This document shows, one piece after another, positions 8,066-17,525 of a DNA stretch of 64,000 nucleotides (its first letter is position 1; each line of letters starts with the position of its first letter). The position numbers and the translations under genes are program-made. This stretch comes from Pedococcus cremeus (GTDB taxonomy: Bacteria > Actinomycetota > Actinomycetes > Actinomycetales > Dermatophilaceae), in NCBI RefSeq assembly GCF_900111375.1, contig NZ_FOHB01000001.1, forward strand, positions 186,001-250,000. Direction: 5' to 3'. The notes beneath the pieces are model-generated. The model did no database searches. It had not been told where the DNA came from and saw only the letters and a program-made list of their open reading frames with translations.

Positions 8066-8769
8066 CGCGCGCTGACGACGCGGCCGTCGACGAGCAGGAC
8101 GTCGGCCTGGCCGCCGGTCGGGGCCACCAGGCGCGCGTTGGCCTCGTCGGAGCGGTGCACCCACTCCGCGGCGTCCTCGGCGTCCCGGCCAGCCTCGACG
8201 TGGCGGGCGACCAGGCGCTCGCGTCGCACGTCGTCACCGAGGCCGCAGAACCAGACCTCGTCGAGCAGCGCCCGCACCGCCCGCCAGGGACCCTCGTCGA
8301 GCAGCAGGTAGTTGCCCTCGGTCAGCACGATGTCGGCCGACGCGGGCACGACCAGCGCGTCGGGCACGGGCTCCCCCACCGCGTGGTCGAAGCTCGGGGC
8401 GGTGACCACGGGGCGGGCCGGGTCGCGGACCGCGGCGAGCACCGCGGCATACGCCGGTGCGTCGAAGGTGTCGGGTGCCCCCTTGCGGTCGCGCCGCCCG
8501 AGCCGGTCGAGCTCGGCGTTCGTCAGGTGGAAGCCGTCCATGGGCACGTGCGCGAGCCGGCCGGCGAGCGCAGGCCGGCGCGCGGCCGCAGCCAGCACGG
8601 CGAGGACGAGTGAGGTCTTGCCGGCTCCGGGCGAACCGGCGACGCCGAGCACGACCCGGCGGTCGTGCGCCTCGCGCAGCCTCTCGAGGCGGTCGAGGAG
8701 CAGCCCGACGTCAGGCACCTGGTGCAAGGCGTCGTCGCTGTTCATGGGACGGCTCGTGGGGCGGTTCAT
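8062..8769 (-). CDS. P-loop nucleoside/nucleotide kinase family protein
   Basis: A 235-residue protein with a Walker A motif G-S-P-G-A-G-K-T and a following H-V-P-M-D-G-F-H-L-T-N segment, the arrangement seen in bacterial pantothenate-kinase- and uridine-kinase-like proteins ('nucleoside/nucleotide kinase family', FrcK-like). D-I-V-L-T-E-G-N-Y-L-L-L is the Walker B-like region. It probably phosphorylates a small cytosolic substrate such as a sugar, nucleoside or pantothenate analogue; the substrate cannot be read from sequence. The ATG at 8769 is preferred for its GAGAGGAG 11 nt upstream; an ATG at 8745 is possible. Confidence 0.8.
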   Translation of the reverse strand: MNRPTSRPMNSDDALHQVPDVGLLLDRLERLREAHDRRVVLGVAGSPGAGKTSLVLAVLAAAARRPALAGRLAHVPMDGFHLTNAELDRLGRRDRKGAPDTFDAPAYAAVLAAVRDPARPVVTAPSFDHAVGEPVPDALVVPASADIVLTEGNYLLLDEGPWRAVRALLDEVWFCGLGDDVRRERLVARHVEAGRDAEDAAEWVHRSDEANARLVAPTGGQADVLLVDGRVVSAR

Positions 8770-8803
8770 GGGCGCCGGTGCTCCTCTCGAGTCGATGTCG
8801 TGG

Positions 8804-9586
8804 TCAGGACCAGAGGCCGAGGACGGAACCGCCGATGCGGACGATGAACGCCACCAGCACGACGATGAACACGACGCGCACGAAGGCGCTGCCCCTGGCC
8901 ACGGCGGTGCGGGCGCCGGTGTAGCCACCGGCGAGGTTCATCGCGGCCATCAGCGCCCCGACCTTCCACATCACGTGGCCGCCGGGGATGAAGATGACGA
9001 GCGCGCCGAGGTTGGTGGCGAAGTTGGCGATCTTCGCCTTGGCGCTGGCCTCGAGGAACGCGTAGCCCATCAGGCCCACGAGCGCGAAGACCATGAACGA
9101 GCCGGTGCCCGGGCCCAGCGCACCGTCGTAGACGCCGATGCAGAATCCGGTGAGCATCGCGACGATCGTGTGCTTGTGGCCGTCGAAGCGCAGCGCGGTC
9201 TCGTGGCCCATCCGGGGCCGGGCGACCGTGTAGCCACCGACGACGACGAGCATGACGAGGATGATCGGGTTGAACGCGCTCTTGGGGATGTGCAGGCCGA
9301 TCAGCGCACCGCCGAGGGCACCCAGGAACGCCACCCCGGCCATGGGCAGGGCGGTGCGCAGGTCGGGTCTCACCCGCCGCACGTAGGTCAGCGAGCTGGT
9401 GGCGGTGCCGAAGATCGAGCCGAACTTGTTGGTGGCCAGCAGCTGCGCGGGGGTGGCGCCCGGGAAGCCGAGCAGCAGGGCAGGCAGCTGGATGAGGCCG
9501 CCGCCACCGACGACGGCGTCGATCCAGCCGGCGCTGAAGGCCGCGACGGCCATCAGCGCCAGGGTGGTCAGGTCGGGGTCGGCCAC
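8804..9586 (-). CDS. TauE/SafE family permease
   Basis: A 260-residue hydrophobic protein with about eight membrane segments. G-G-G-G-L-I-Q-L-P-A near residue 28 and the repeated half near residue 150 (G-P-G-T-G-S-F) are typical of TauE/SafE (DUF81) permeases, which export or import sulfur-containing organic acids or sulfite. The substrate is not determined here. It is followed 34 bp downstream by the kinase-like gene and preceded by the HAD gene, all on one strand. Confidence 0.85.
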   Translation of the reverse strand: MADPDLTTLALMAVAAFSAGWIDAVVGGGGLIQLPALLLGFPGATPAQLLATNKFGSIFGTATSSLTYVRRVRPDLRTALPMAGVAFLGALGGALIGLHIPKSAFNPIILVMLVVVGGYTVARPRMGHETALRFDGHKHTIVAMLTGFCIGVYDGALGPGTGSFMVFALVGLMGYAFLEASAKAKIANFATNLGALVIFIPGGHVMWKVGALMAAMNLAGGYTGARTAVARGSAFVRVVFIVVLVAFIVRIGGSVLGLWS

Positions 9587-9590
9587 GCTG

Positions 9591-10364
9591 CTACCGGGCC
9601 ACCTCGGCGAGCCACCCGTCGACGATGTCGAGGATGTCGAGCAGCTCGTGCGCCTTCGCGTCGGGCGTGGCGTCGACCGCCACCTGCTGGTCGAGCGGGA
9701 TGTCGGAGTGCGGCACCCAGATCGCGCGCATGCCGACCTGCTGCGGGCCGTGCACGTCCTCGAAGAGCCGGTCGCCGACGTAGATCGAGCGCTCGGGGCG
9801 GGCGCCGACCGCCGCGCAGGCCGCGAGGAACGACTCCGGGTGCGGCTTCACGACGTGGATCTCGGAGGAGTAGACGTCGCCGTCGAGCAGGTGCAGCACG
9901 CCGTCGCGCTGGAAGACCTCGCGGTGGTAGGCGCGGGTCCAGATGGTGTTGGAGAGCACGCCCACGCGGATGCCGCGGTCGCGCAGCCCCTCCCAGAGGG
10001 GCCGCACCTGCGGGTCGGTGTGGGTGTGCGGCTCCCAGAACCGACGGTATGCCGCGAGCGCCAGGTGGTGCCGGTCGTGGGCCGGGTCGACGCCGGCCTC
10101 CTCGAGGATGGCGGCGATCGAGGCGCTCTCGTGGGTGGAGCGCCCCCGCTTCCACGCCCGTTCCTCCGCCTCGTGGATGCGCAGCGCGAGCGAGTCCGCC
10201 TCGGCGAGGTCCTCGGCGGGCATCTCGCTGTCCTCGACCGGCAGGCCGTGCACCTCACGGGCGAAGACCCGCCACTGCGCGGGCAGGTCGACCTCGTGCC
10301 AGGGCGTCAGCGTGCCGCCCCAGTCGAAGATGACCGCCTCGACGGTCGGGGTCTGCTCGCTCAC
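9591..10364 (-). CDS. HAD-superfamily hydrolase with atypical motif I
   Basis: A 257-residue HAD protein. Motif I is D14-W-G-G-T, motif II V-L-S-N-T, motif III the lysine of V-V-K-P-H-P, and motif IV G-D-R-L-F-E-D, with a helical cap between I and II. The second Asp of the usual D-x-D-x-T is Gly16, removing the normal acid/base residue; this variant recurs in actinobacterial HAD proteins. Its GTG start overlaps the proS stop as GTGA (10361-10364), so it is translationally coupled to proS. The substrate is unknown. Confidence 0.82.
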   Translation of the reverse strand: MSEQTPTVEAVIFDWGGTLTPWHEVDLPAQWRVFAREVHGLPVEDSEMPAEDLAEADSLALRIHEAEERAWKRGRSTHESASIAAILEEAGVDPAHDRHHLALAAYRRFWEPHTHTDPQVRPLWEGLRDRGIRVGVLSNTIWTRAYHREVFQRDGVLHLLDGDVYSSEIHVVKPHPESFLAACAAVGARPERSIYVGDRLFEDVHGPQQVGMRAIWVPHSDIPLDQQVAVDATPDAKAHELLDILDIVDGWLAEVAR

Positions 10365-12184
10365 TCCCCCGCTCCGGCGGGGCCGGCCGCGGCGTCGCCG
10401 GTCGCGCCGGTCGTGGCCACACCACCGCGGACGGCGGCGGTGACGGCAGCCACGACGTCGTCGACCGCAACCTCGGTGCGCTCCCCGGAGCGACGGTCCT
10501 TGACCTCGACCTTGCCCTCGGCGAGGCCGCGACCGACCACGACGATGGTGGGCACGCCGATGAGCTCGGAGTCCTTGAACTTCACGCCCGGGCTGACGCC
10601 CTTGCGGTCGTCGAAGATGACCTCGAGCCCCTCGGCTTCCAGGGCACGGGCGATGTCGGCGCCCTTGGCGAAGACCTCGTCGTCCTTGCCGGTGGCCACG
10701 AGGTGCACGTCGGCCGGGCTGATCTCGCGCGGCCACACCAGTCCGAGGTCGTCGTGGTTGCCCTCGGCCACGGCCGCCACGGCACGCGAGACGCCGACGC
10801 CGTAGGAGCCCATGGTGACGGTGACGAGCTTGCCGTTCTGGTCCAGCACCTTGAGGTCGAGGGCCTCGGCGTACTTCTTGCCCAGCTGGAAGATGTGGCC
10901 CATCTCGATGCCGCGGGCGGTCTCGAGCACGTGGCCGCAGCTCGGGCACTCGTCGCCGGCGCGCACCTCGGCCGCCTCGATGGTGCCGTCGGCGGTGAAG
11001 TCACGGCCCACCACGAGGTCGATGACGTGCCTGCCCGGCTCGTTGGCGCCGGTGACCCAGCGGGTGCCCTCCACGACGCGGGGGTCGAGCAGGTAGCGGA
11101 TCTTGGCGGTGCCCTGCTCGCCGAGCGCGCCGGGGCCGATGTAGCCCTTGACCAGCGCGGGGTTCTCCGCGAACGCCTTCTCGTCGAACGCCTCGACCTC
11201 GGCGGGGGCCACCTGGGCCTCGAGCCGCTTCTCGTCGATCTCGCGGTCGCCCGGCACGCCGATCGCGAGCGGCTCGCGGTGGCCGTCGGGGTAGGCCAGC
11301 GTCACGATGACGTTCTTGAGCGTGTCGGCCGCGGTCCAGGGCCGGTCCTCGCGGGCGTGGCGCTCGTTGAGGTGGTCGACGAGCGTCTCGATGGTCGGGG
11401 TGTCGGGGGTGTCCTCGACGTGCGCGGCGGGCGCGCCGTCGAAGGGCACCGGGTCGGGCACCGGGACCCGCACGGCCTCGACGTTCGCGGCATACCCGCA
11501 GCTGGAGCAGCGCACGTAGGTGTCCTCGCCGTGCTCGGCGGTGGCGAGGAACTCCTCGGACTTGCTGCCGCCCATGGCCCCGGCCATCGCCTCGACGATG
11601 ACGTAGTGGAAGCCGAGCCGGTTGAAGATGCGGACGTAGGCCTCGCGGTGGAGCTGGTAGGCCTTGTCCAGCCCGGCCTCGTCGATGTCGAAGGAGTAGG
11701 AGTCCTTCATGACGAACTCGCGACCGCGCAGGAGGCCCGCGCGCGGACGCGCCTCGTCGCGGTACTTGGTCTGGATCTGGTAGAGCGCCAGCGGGAGGTC
11801 CTTGTAGGACGAGTACAGGTCCTTGACCGTGAGGGTGAACATCTCCTCGTGCGTGGGACCGAGGAGGTAGTCGGCGTCCTTGCGGTCCTTGAGGCGGAAG
11901 ATGTTGTCGCCGTACTCCTCCCAGCGGCCGGTCGCCTCGAAGGGCTCCTTCGGCAGCAGCGCCGGGAAGAGCAGCTCCTGGGCGCCGATCGCGTCCATCT
12001 CCTCGCGGACGATGCGCTCGACGTTGCGCAGCACCTTCAGGCCCAGCGGCAGCCAGGTGTAGATGCCGGGGCTGACGCGGCGGATGTAGCCCGCCCGGAC
12101 GAGCAGCCTGTGGCTCGGCAGCTCGGCATCGGCCGGGTCCTCGCGAAGGGTTCGCAGGAACAGGGCGGACATGCGCAGAACCAC
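10361..12184 (-). CDS. proS: prolyl-tRNA synthetase (bacterial type with INS domain)
   Basis: A 607-residue class II aminoacyl-tRNA synthetase that charges tRNA-Pro. The N-terminus [17 protein letters not shown] is typical of bacterial ProS. The editing (INS) domain lies between motifs 2 and 3 (about 220-390), and [10 protein letters not shown] sits near residue 410. The GTG at 12184 is preferred over the ATG four codons later because GAGGAG lies 6 nt before it. Length is normal. It starts a short minus-strand unit with the HAD gene. Confidence 0.96.
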   Translation of the reverse strand: MVLRMSALFLRTLREDPADAELPSHRLLVRAGYIRRVSPGIYTWLPLGLKVLRNVERIVREEMDAIGAQELLFPALLPKEPFEATGRWEEYGDNIFRLKDRKDADYLLGPTHEEMFTLTVKDLYSSYKDLPLALYQIQTKYRDEARPRAGLLRGREFVMKDSYSFDIDEAGLDKAYQLHREAYVRIFNRLGFHYVIVEAMAGAMGGSKSEEFLATAEHGEDTYVRCSSCGYAANVEAVRVPVPDPVPFDGAPAAHVEDTPDTPTIETLVDHLNERHAREDRPWTAADTLKNVIVTLAYPDGHREPLAIGVPGDREIDEKRLEAQVAPAEVEAFDEKAFAENPALVKGYIGPGALGEQGTAKIRYLLDPRVVEGTRWVTGANEPGRHVIDLVVGRDFTADGTIEAAEVRAGDECPSCGHVLETARGIEMGHIFQLGKKYAEALDLKVLDQNGKLVTVTMGSYGVGVSRAVAAVAEGNHDDLGLVWPREISPADVHLVATGKDDEVFAKGADIARALEAEGLEVIFDDRKGVSPGVKFKDSELIGVPTIVVVGRGLAEGKVEVKDRRSGERTEVAVDDVVAAVTAAVRGGVATTGATGDAAAGPAGAGE

Positions 12185-12227
12185 AGGAGTCTCCTCAAAG
12201 GGTGTGGGAACCCCCCGAGGATATCGG

Positions 12228-13124
12228 TCAGGGGTGCCTGACCCGCACCACGGCGGCGTGCTGGTGCTCGGTGTAGCGGGCGCGGGTGCCGAAGACGGTG
12301 AAGCCCAGGTGCTCGTAGAGCTCGCGGGCGGCGGGGTTGTCGACGTTGACGCAGAGCCAGGCCTGGTCGGCGCCCTCGGCGGCGATCGCCGTGAGGCTGC
12401 GTGCGGTCAGGTGCGCGCCGAGCCCTCGGCCCCGCCACTGCGGCACGACTCCCACCTGGTCGATCCAGCTGTCCGAGATCGTCACGAAGCCCACGGGCTC
12501 CCCCTCGTCGGTGAGGGCGACCCTCGACAGGTCGGGGCGGAAGTCGCGGTCCTCGCGAAGGAAGCCGACCCACTCCGACTCCGTGGGCTCGGGGAACCCC
12601 GGGCGGTCGGCGAAGGACCTCACGTATGCCGTGTAGAAGTCGTGCGCGGTGTCGTCGCCGAAGGCGATGGTCCGCACCCCTCCCGGGATCTTGACCCGCG
12701 GGATGTCCGACAGGTCGTGGCGCATCACCGTCTCGGCGAACGTCTGCACCATGCCGTTCTCGCGCAGGAGGTCGTCGGCACTCTCTGTGAGGTCTTCCAC
12801 CACGATGCGCACCGGGCGCCCGTCGAGCTGCTCGCGCGCCCACCTGACGAGCTGTCCGCCGATGCCGAGGCGGCGAAAGGACGGGTGGACCAGACCCAGT
12901 GCCGTCATGCCCCCGTCCGGGTCATGGACCAAGCCTGCCGCGGCAACCACCTCGCCGAGCTCGTCGCGGGCGGCGATGCCGGGGCCGGCCAGCAGCCGTG
13001 AGCGCAATGTCTCGTCCTGCATGAGCAGCGGCAGCCCGCCGTCCTCGGCGAGACACGCCTGGGCCAGGCGCCGCAGGCCCGGCAGGTCCGCCTCGGTGAG
13101 TGGCGCCCAGACGAGGCCTGGCAC
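12228..13124 (-). CDS. tandem-GNAT N-acetyltransferase
   Basis: A 298-residue protein with two GNAT halves. The first has an acetyl-CoA loop at [11 protein letters not shown] (about 78-88); the second has [14 protein letters not shown] (about 227-240), the canonical R/Q-x-x-G-x-G/A motif. The layout resembles MshD-like two-domain GNATs, where usually only the C-terminal domain is catalytic. MshD identity is not claimed. The GTG start lies 1 bp after the DoxX stop codon (13126-13128 on the plus strand), so the two are probably co-transcribed. Confidence 0.8.
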   Translation of the reverse strand: MPGLVWAPLTEADLPGLRRLAQACLAEDGGLPLLMQDETLRSRLLAGPGIAARDELGEVVAAAGLVHDPDGGMTALGLVHPSFRRLGIGGQLVRWAREQLDGRPVRIVVEDLTESADDLLRENGMVQTFAETVMRHDLSDIPRVKIPGGVRTIAFGDDTAHDFYTAYVRSFADRPGFPEPTESEWVGFLREDRDFRPDLSRVALTDEGEPVGFVTISDSWIDQVGVVPQWRGRGLGAHLTARSLTAIAAEGADQAWLCVNVDNPAARELYEHLGFTVFGTRARYTEHQHAAVVRVRHP

Positions 13125-13125
13125 G

Positions 13126-13560
13126 TCAGAGCCGTCCTGCCGCGCGCAGGGCGGTGCGGATGAGCGGGACCTGCACCGGCAGCCGGGCCACGGTGGCCAC
13201 GAAGGTGGCCCGCGACGTCGTGTCCTGGCGACGGACCGCCCGCTTCCCGTGGCTGACGCTCATCTGCACGTTGCCGGGGAACACCGCCAGCAGCAAGGCC
13301 GCGCTCGCCCAGCCGGCGACCCGACGAGTGCGCGGGCGCAGCAGCCCGACGGCGCAGACCAGCTCGGCCACCCCTGAGGCGTAGACCAGCCTGCGTGGGG
13401 TCGGCAGGGCGCGCGGGACCAACGGCTCGAAGAACTCCGGCTTGACCAGGTGGGTCGTGCCCGAGACGAGGAAGAGCGCGGCCAGCCCGACGATGTCCCG
13501 GGTCAGCTCCGGTGGCTGGTCTCCGGTGAGGGTGGCCGGGGCGGCGGGCGCGGTCGTCAT
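13126..13560 (-). CDS. DoxX-family small membrane protein
   Basis: A 144-residue protein with about four hydrophobic segments and G-T-T-H-L-V-K-P-E-F-F near residue 35, characteristic of DoxX-like (DUF417/DoxX) membrane proteins. Members are linked to respiration or thiol stress in some bacteria, but the activity here is unknown. The ATG at 13560 has no Shine-Dalgarno but is preceded at 6 nt by CAGGAT, fitting a leaderless transcript. Confidence 0.72.
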   Translation of the reverse strand: MTTAPAAPATLTGDQPPELTRDIVGLAALFLVSGTTHLVKPEFFEPLVPRALPTPRRLVYASGVAELVCAVGLLRPRTRRVAGWASAALLLAVFPGNVQMSVSHGKRAVRRQDTTSRATFVATVARLPVQVPLIRTALRAAGRL

Positions 13561-13566
13561 GTCGCC

Positions 13567-13572
13567 ATCCTG
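13567..13572 (-). promoter_or_regulatory. candidate leaderless -10 for the DoxX gene
   Basis: Minus-strand CAGGAT lies 6 nt before the ATG at 13560. It fits an A-N-N-N-T -10 core with C in first place. Confidence 0.35.
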
Positions 13573-13689
13573 ACAGCGCCGGGAGGCGGGGACGCGGCGA
13601 TTGGCCGCCCCGACGGCATACCGGCCTGTGCCGGTGGTCACAGGGTCGGCGCGGTCACACCGGGGCGGGGGCAGCAGGTGGCGGGGCGG

Positions 13690-14535
13690 TCAGAGGAGGA
13701 CCGTGGTGAAGGAACCGACGTCCTCGAAGCCCACGCGCGCGTAGGTGGCACGGGCGCTGGCGTTGAAGTCGTTGACGTAGAGCGTGACCCACGGGGCGCG
13801 GGCGTCCATCACCTGCTCGACGACGGCCGCCATGGCGGGCACCGCCAGGCCGTGTCCGCGCAGGTGAGGGGCGAGCCAGACGCCCTGGATCTGTGCGCAG
13901 CCGAGGGCGACCGAGCCGATGTCGGCCTTGAAGATCACCTCTCCGTCCTCGACCACGACGTAGGTGTGCTGGCGGTCGATGAGGGCGAGCAGGGCCATCC
14001 GGTAGGCGTGGCCGCTGCCGGTGTAGGGCGCGTAGCCGATCTCGCCGGTGAACATGTGGGCCGCGGCCGGCATGACGAGGTCGACCTCGTCGGCGGTGGC
14101 GGGGCGCACCCGGGGGTCGAGCTCGAGGCCGAGCTCGGACGGGCGCTGCATGGTGCTCATGAGGGGCTGGTGCGGTCGCACGGTGCGGGCGGGGCCCCAC
14201 GAGGGCGACAGCAGCCGCCAGAGCTCGCTCACCTGCTCGGTCGGCCCGAGGATCGAGGCGCAGTGGCGGCGCCAGCGGCGGACGCGCTCCGCGAAGGCCG
14301 GGATGCTCTGGGCGTCGGCCTCGACGGGCACGAGGTTGGCGCTGGCCCAGCACATCGACTGGAGGCGGCCCTCCTCCCGGTAGCCGAGGAGGGTGCCGGG
14401 CTGGCTGCTCAGCACGCCCTCGAGGATGCGGGCGGCGACGAAGACGTTGGAGGCGAGGTCGCGGCTGCAGAGCTCGAGCGCGTCGTCGCGGTCGGCTGTG
14501 GTCAGCGCCTGCACAGGCGACTTGGTGCGCAGCAC
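13690..14535 (-). CDS. DUF4081 plus GNAT acetyltransferase
   Basis: A 281-residue protein: an N-terminal DUF4081-type domain (about 1-130) and a C-terminal GNAT domain whose acetyl-CoA motif is L-A-P-H-L-R-G-H-G-L-A-V-P-A (about 220-233), ending Y-A-R-V-G-F-E-D-V-G. In actinobacteria this gene usually lies beside ispG, as here, but its substrate is unknown. The GTG at 14535 has no Shine-Dalgarno; TAGGCT sits 6 nt upstream, suggesting a leaderless mRNA. It diverges from the 41-residue membrane protein. Confidence 0.82.
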   Translation of the reverse strand: MLRTKSPVQALTTADRDDALELCSRDLASNVFVAARILEGVLSSQPGTLLGYREEGRLQSMCWASANLVPVEADAQSIPAFAERVRRWRRHCASILGPTEQVSELWRLLSPSWGPARTVRPHQPLMSTMQRPSELGLELDPRVRPATADEVDLVMPAAAHMFTGEIGYAPYTGSGHAYRMALLALIDRQHTYVVVEDGEVIFKADIGSVALGCAQIQGVWLAPHLRGHGLAVPAMAAVVEQVMDARAPWVTLYVNDFNASARATYARVGFEDVGSFTTVLL

Positions 14536-14541
14536 GTGGTC

Positions 14542-14547
14542 AGCCTA
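14542..14547 (-). promoter_or_regulatory. candidate leaderless -10 (TAGGCT)
   Basis: Minus-strand TAGGCT lies 6 nt before the GTG of the DUF4081-GNAT gene, which lacks a Shine-Dalgarno. Confidence 0.45.
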
Positions 14548-14600
14548 GGGGCTGAGGCGTGTGGCGGTCGCGTCATTGTGCGCAACCTGGGGTGCATCGT

Positions 14601-14606
14601 TACCGT
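14601..14606 (+). promoter_or_regulatory. candidate leaderless -10 (TACCGT)
   Basis: TACCGT lies 7 nt before the ATG at 14614. TTGTGC (14576-14581) is a possible -35 at 19-bp spacing. The same TACCGT-N7-start arrangement precedes the gene at 60022. Confidence 0.5.
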
Positions 14607-14613
14607 CACAGGC

Positions 14614-14739
14614 ATGCGCATCGGCAGGAACCTGGAGATCCGTCCCCTCGGTGGGGCGCCCGGCTGCCTCGCCATGATCCTCGTCTCGGTCGCACTGTCG
14701 ATCCTGCTGACGGTGCTGCTCAACCTGCTCATCCGCTGA
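14614..14739 (+). CDS. 41-residue single-pass membrane protein
   Basis: A very small gene starting M-R-I-G-R-N-L-E-I-R-P-L-G-G, followed by a hydrophobic helix (about residues 18-39) ending L-L-I-R. The cytoplasmic head is basic, so the topology is probably N-in. Support comes from the well-placed promoter element, normal codon usage and a membrane helix of sensible length. It looks like the small 'hypothetical protein' entries of related actinobacteria, but I cannot confirm conservation. Function unknown. Confidence 0.6.
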   Translation: MRIGRNLEIRPLGGAPGCLAMILVSVALSILLTVLLNLLIR

Positions 14740-14888
14740 CCGTCGTCCACAGGCGGCGGTATGCCGTCACACCGTCCACAGGTGGTGGGGTCCGGGTTGC
14801 GGTCGAGCTTCCTGTATGCCGCGAAAACACTTGTCACGCAATGGTTTCCGTTCGCTGTTGCTTGCGACGGGTTGTCGGTGGTCGCCCC

Positions 14889-14894
14889 TACTGT
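14889..14894 (+). promoter_or_regulatory. candidate leaderless -10 (TACTGT)
   Basis: TACTGT lies 7 nt before the ATG at 14902, within a stretch (about 14820-14900) that is A+T-richer than its surroundings. No Shine-Dalgarno precedes the start. Confidence 0.45.
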
Positions 14895-14901
14895 TGTGGT
14901 C

Positions 14902-16233
14902 ATGGAGGGGAACCACAGCCACAGCTTCGGGTCCACGTCGGGTCCGAACGCGGGTGCGTGCCGCGCGAAGATCTCGCAGGCCCGCGATGCGATGGCGGCG
15001 CTGCGCGAGGTGCTGTGGCAGGTCCCCTCCGGCGGCGGTGAGGACGGCCTGGCTGGCCTGATGACGGAGGTCGACGCCCTGGGCATGGCGTGTGACGCCG
15101 TCCGGGTGGCGGTACTGCGGGAGGCGATGAACCGCGGCGAGTCCGACGGCGGGTCGGCGGCGCTGACCACCGCCCAGTGGGTCCGCCACCACGCGCCGTC
15201 GACCATCGCCGGTGGCGCGGCGGCGATCGTGTCGGTGGCCACCGCGTTCGGCAAGCGCGTCAACGCCCCGGTGAAGGAGGCAGTGGAGTCCGGCCGCCTG
15301 CCGGTGAAGTCCGCGGCGGTGGTGGTGTCCGAGGCCGACAAGCTGCGCCCCCTCCTGGCGGACGGCGCCGAGCCGCACGTGCTCGAGGGGCTGATCGGGA
15401 TGGCCGAGCAGCACGGCCCGTCCGGGTGCCGGCTGCTGCGCGACGGGCTGATCGCCAAGTACGGGCGCCAGGACGTGCTCCAGGACCAGCAGACCATGGG
15501 CAAGTCCTTCATCCGCCTCTCCCAGCCCGCCGACACGGGAGCGAACACCTTCGAGTACCGGCTCACCCTCGACGCCGAGGGCAAAGCGGTCCTCGAGGCG
15601 GCCCTCGGGCCGCTGTCCGCACCGAAGCCCGTCGACGGGGAACGCGACCTCCGACCCTCGGACCGGCGCCGCGGCGATGCGCTCGTCACGCTCGTCCGTC
15701 GGGCGGTGGCGGCCGGGGACGAGGTCGGCAAGACCAACAAGACGACCCTGCTGCTGACCATGAGCTACGACGACCTGAAAGACCGGCTCGGGGCCGCCAC
15801 GACCCTGGGTGGCCTGGATGCGGGCACGCACCTGGCGCCCGAGACGGTGCGGCGGCTGTGCTGCGACGGCTCCGTCATCCCGGTCGTGCTCGGCGCCGGC
15901 GGGGAGGTCCTCGACTGGGGCCTGGAGAAGCGCTTCTTCACCGACGCCCAGACCAAACGGTTGTGGCTCCGCGACGGCGGCTGCACCTACCCCGGCTGCG
16001 GGGCCCCGCCACAGTGGACGGACGCGCACCACCTGGTGCACTGGGCCGACCTCGGACCCTCCGACCTGACCAACGGGGCCCTGCTCTGCGAGCGGCACCA
16101 CACCATCGTCCACACCCGCCGCCTGGCCGGCCGGGTTGTGAAGGGGCCCTTCGGGGAACGGGTCGAGTGGGACCTCACCCGAGGCTCCTACGACGAGCTC
16201 CTCGCCCGCCGCGCGGCGCAGGGACCAGCGTGA
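14902..16233 (+). CDS. DUF222 / HNH endonuclease (13E12-repeat family)
   Basis: A 443-residue protein: an N-terminal DUF222 helical domain and a C-terminal HNH nuclease fold, G-C-T-Y-P-G-C-G followed by D-A-H-H-L-V-H-W and C-E-R-H-H-T-I-V-H. These give the metal-binding histidines and two Cys pairs (C-x4-C and a downstream Cys) of zinc-containing HNH domains. Actinobacterial genomes carry many copies of this family ('13E12 repeat' in mycobacteria); the role is unknown, with mobile-element links suggested but not shown. It is flanked by core genes. The A+T-richer upstream DNA hints at acquisition. Confidence 0.88.
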   Translation: MEGNHSHSFGSTSGPNAGACRAKISQARDAMAALREVLWQVPSGGGEDGLAGLMTEVDALGMACDAVRVAVLREAMNRGESDGGSAALTTAQWVRHHAPSTIAGGAAAIVSVATAFGKRVNAPVKEAVESGRLPVKSAAVVVSEADKLRPLLADGAEPHVLEGLIGMAEQHGPSGCRLLRDGLIAKYGRQDVLQDQQTMGKSFIRLSQPADTGANTFEYRLTLDAEGKAVLEAALGPLSAPKPVDGERDLRPSDRRRGDALVTLVRRAVAAGDEVGKTNKTTLLLTMSYDDLKDRLGAATTLGGLDAGTHLAPETVRRLCCDGSVIPVVLGAGGEVLDWGLEKRFFTDAQTKRLWLRDGGCTYPGCGAPPQWTDAHHLVHWADLGPSDLTNGALLCERHHTIVHTRRLAGRVVKGPFGERVEWDLTRGSYDELLARRAAQGPA

Positions 16234-16330
16234 CCCCGCCCCACACCCCGCCCACCACCGGCGGCGCCGCAGGCATGTCCCGGGCGCAGCTCAGGCGTGT
16301 GTCGCGCGACCAGCCTCGATGCGGGCCAGC

Positions 16331-17491
16331 TCAGCCGACGGTGACGCTGGGAGCGCCGGCGCTGTCCTCGTCGACCGGCTCGCCCATCTCCTCGGCGATG
16401 CGCATGGCCTCCTCGATGAGGGTCTCGACGATCTGCGACTCGGGCACGGTCTTGATGACCTCGCCCTTGACGAAGATCTGGCCCTTGCCGTTGCCGGAGG
16501 CGACACCCAGGTCGGCCTCGCGGGCCTCCCCCGGCCCGTTGACGACGCAGCCCATGACGGCGACGCGCAGGGGCACGGTCATGCCCTCCAGACCGGCGGT
16601 GACCTCGTCGGCGAGCTTGTAGACGTCGACCTGGGCGCGGCCGCACGACGGGCAGGAGACGATCTCGAGCTTGCGCGGCTTGAGGTTGAGCGACTGGAGG
16701 ATCTGGTTGCCGACCTTGACCTCCTCGACCGGAGGAGCCGACAGCGAGACGCGGATCGTGTCGCCGATCCCCTTCGAGAGCAGCGCACCGAACGCGGTGG
16801 CCGACTTGATCGTGCCCTGGAACGCCGGGCCGGCCTCGGTGACCCCGAGGTGCAGCGGCCAGTCACCCCGCTCGGAGAGCATCTCGTACGCGCGGACCAT
16901 CACGACCGGGTCGTTGTGCTTGACCGAGATCTTGAAGTCGTGGAAGTCGTGCTCCTCGAACAGGCTCGCCTCCCACACGGCCGACTCGACGAGCGCCTCG
17001 GCGGTCGGCTTGCCGTACTTCTCCAGCAGTCGACGGTCGAGGGAGCCCGCGTTGACGCCGATGCGCAGGGACACGCCGGCGTCCTTGGCGGCCTGCGCGA
17101 TCTCCTTGACCTGGTCGTCGAACTTGCGGATGTTGCCGGGGTTGACGCGCACCGCCGCGCAGCCGGCGTCGATCGCCGCGAAGACGTACTTCGGCTGGAA
17201 GTGGATGTCGGCGATGACCGGGATCTGCGACTTCCTCGCGATGGCCGGCAGCGCGTCGGCGTCGTCCTGGCTGGGGCACGCGACCCGCACGATGTCGCAG
17301 CCCGCGGCGGTCAGCTCCGCGATCTGCTGCAGCGTCGCGTTGATGTCCGTGGTCGGCGTCGTGCACATGGACTGCACCGAGATGGGGGCGTCGCCGCCGA
17401 CCTCGACCTTCCCCACCCGGATCTTGCGGGTCTTGCGGCGCGGAGCCAGCACGGGGGCGGGTGCGGAGGGCATGCCAAGCGAAACGGTCAT
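16331..17491 (-). CDS. ispG: 4-hydroxy-3-methylbut-2-en-1-yl diphosphate synthase
   Basis: A 386-residue GcpE/IspG enzyme of the MEP isoprenoid pathway, converting MEcPP to HMBPP with a [4Fe-4S] cluster. Cluster ligands are visible at C-P-S-C-G (the pair) and [12 protein letters not shown] (the third Cys, followed by the conserved N-G-P-G-E). The N-terminal TIM-barrel start R-K-T-R-K-I-R-V-G is normal. It is the third gene of the dxr-rseP-ispG run, giving two MEP-pathway enzymes around a membrane protease. The ATG at 17491 has no Shine-Dalgarno but GATACT 6 nt upstream. Confidence 0.96.
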   Translation of the reverse strand: MTVSLGMPSAPAPVLAPRRKTRKIRVGKVEVGGDAPISVQSMCTTPTTDINATLQQIAELTAAGCDIVRVACPSQDDADALPAIARKSQIPVIADIHFQPKYVFAAIDAGCAAVRVNPGNIRKFDDQVKEIAQAAKDAGVSLRIGVNAGSLDRRLLEKYGKPTAEALVESAVWEASLFEEHDFHDFKISVKHNDPVVMVRAYEMLSERGDWPLHLGVTEAGPAFQGTIKSATAFGALLSKGIGDTIRVSLSAPPVEEVKVGNQILQSLNLKPRKLEIVSCPSCGRAQVDVYKLADEVTAGLEGMTVPLRVAVMGCVVNGPGEAREADLGVASGNGKGQIFVKGEVIKTVPESQIVETLIEEAMRIAEEMGEPVDEDSAGAPSVTVG

Positions 17492-17497
17492 GGAGGA

Positions 17498-17503
17498 AGT
17501 ATC
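17498..17503 (-). promoter_or_regulatory. candidate leaderless -10 (GATACT) for ispG
   Basis: Minus-strand GATACT lies 6 nt before the ispG ATG in the 34-bp gap after rseP. It could give ispG a second, internal promoter. Confidence 0.35.
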
Positions 17504-17525
17504 CCCTAGGTGTGGTGAAGGGCGG

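Noticed and set aside
14745-14781. DnaA boxes or an origin, from GTCCACAG-type words at 14745, 14774, 50311 and, reversed, 56100 and 56129
   Set aside because: They match only part of the actinobacterial TTGTCCACA box, are scattered singly or in pairs, and there is no dnaA, dnaN or A+T-rich cluster.
14902-16233. A restriction-modification or homing system
   Set aside because: The HNH domain is joined to DUF222, a common multi-copy actinobacterial family, and there is no methyltransferase, intron or recognition subunit beside it.
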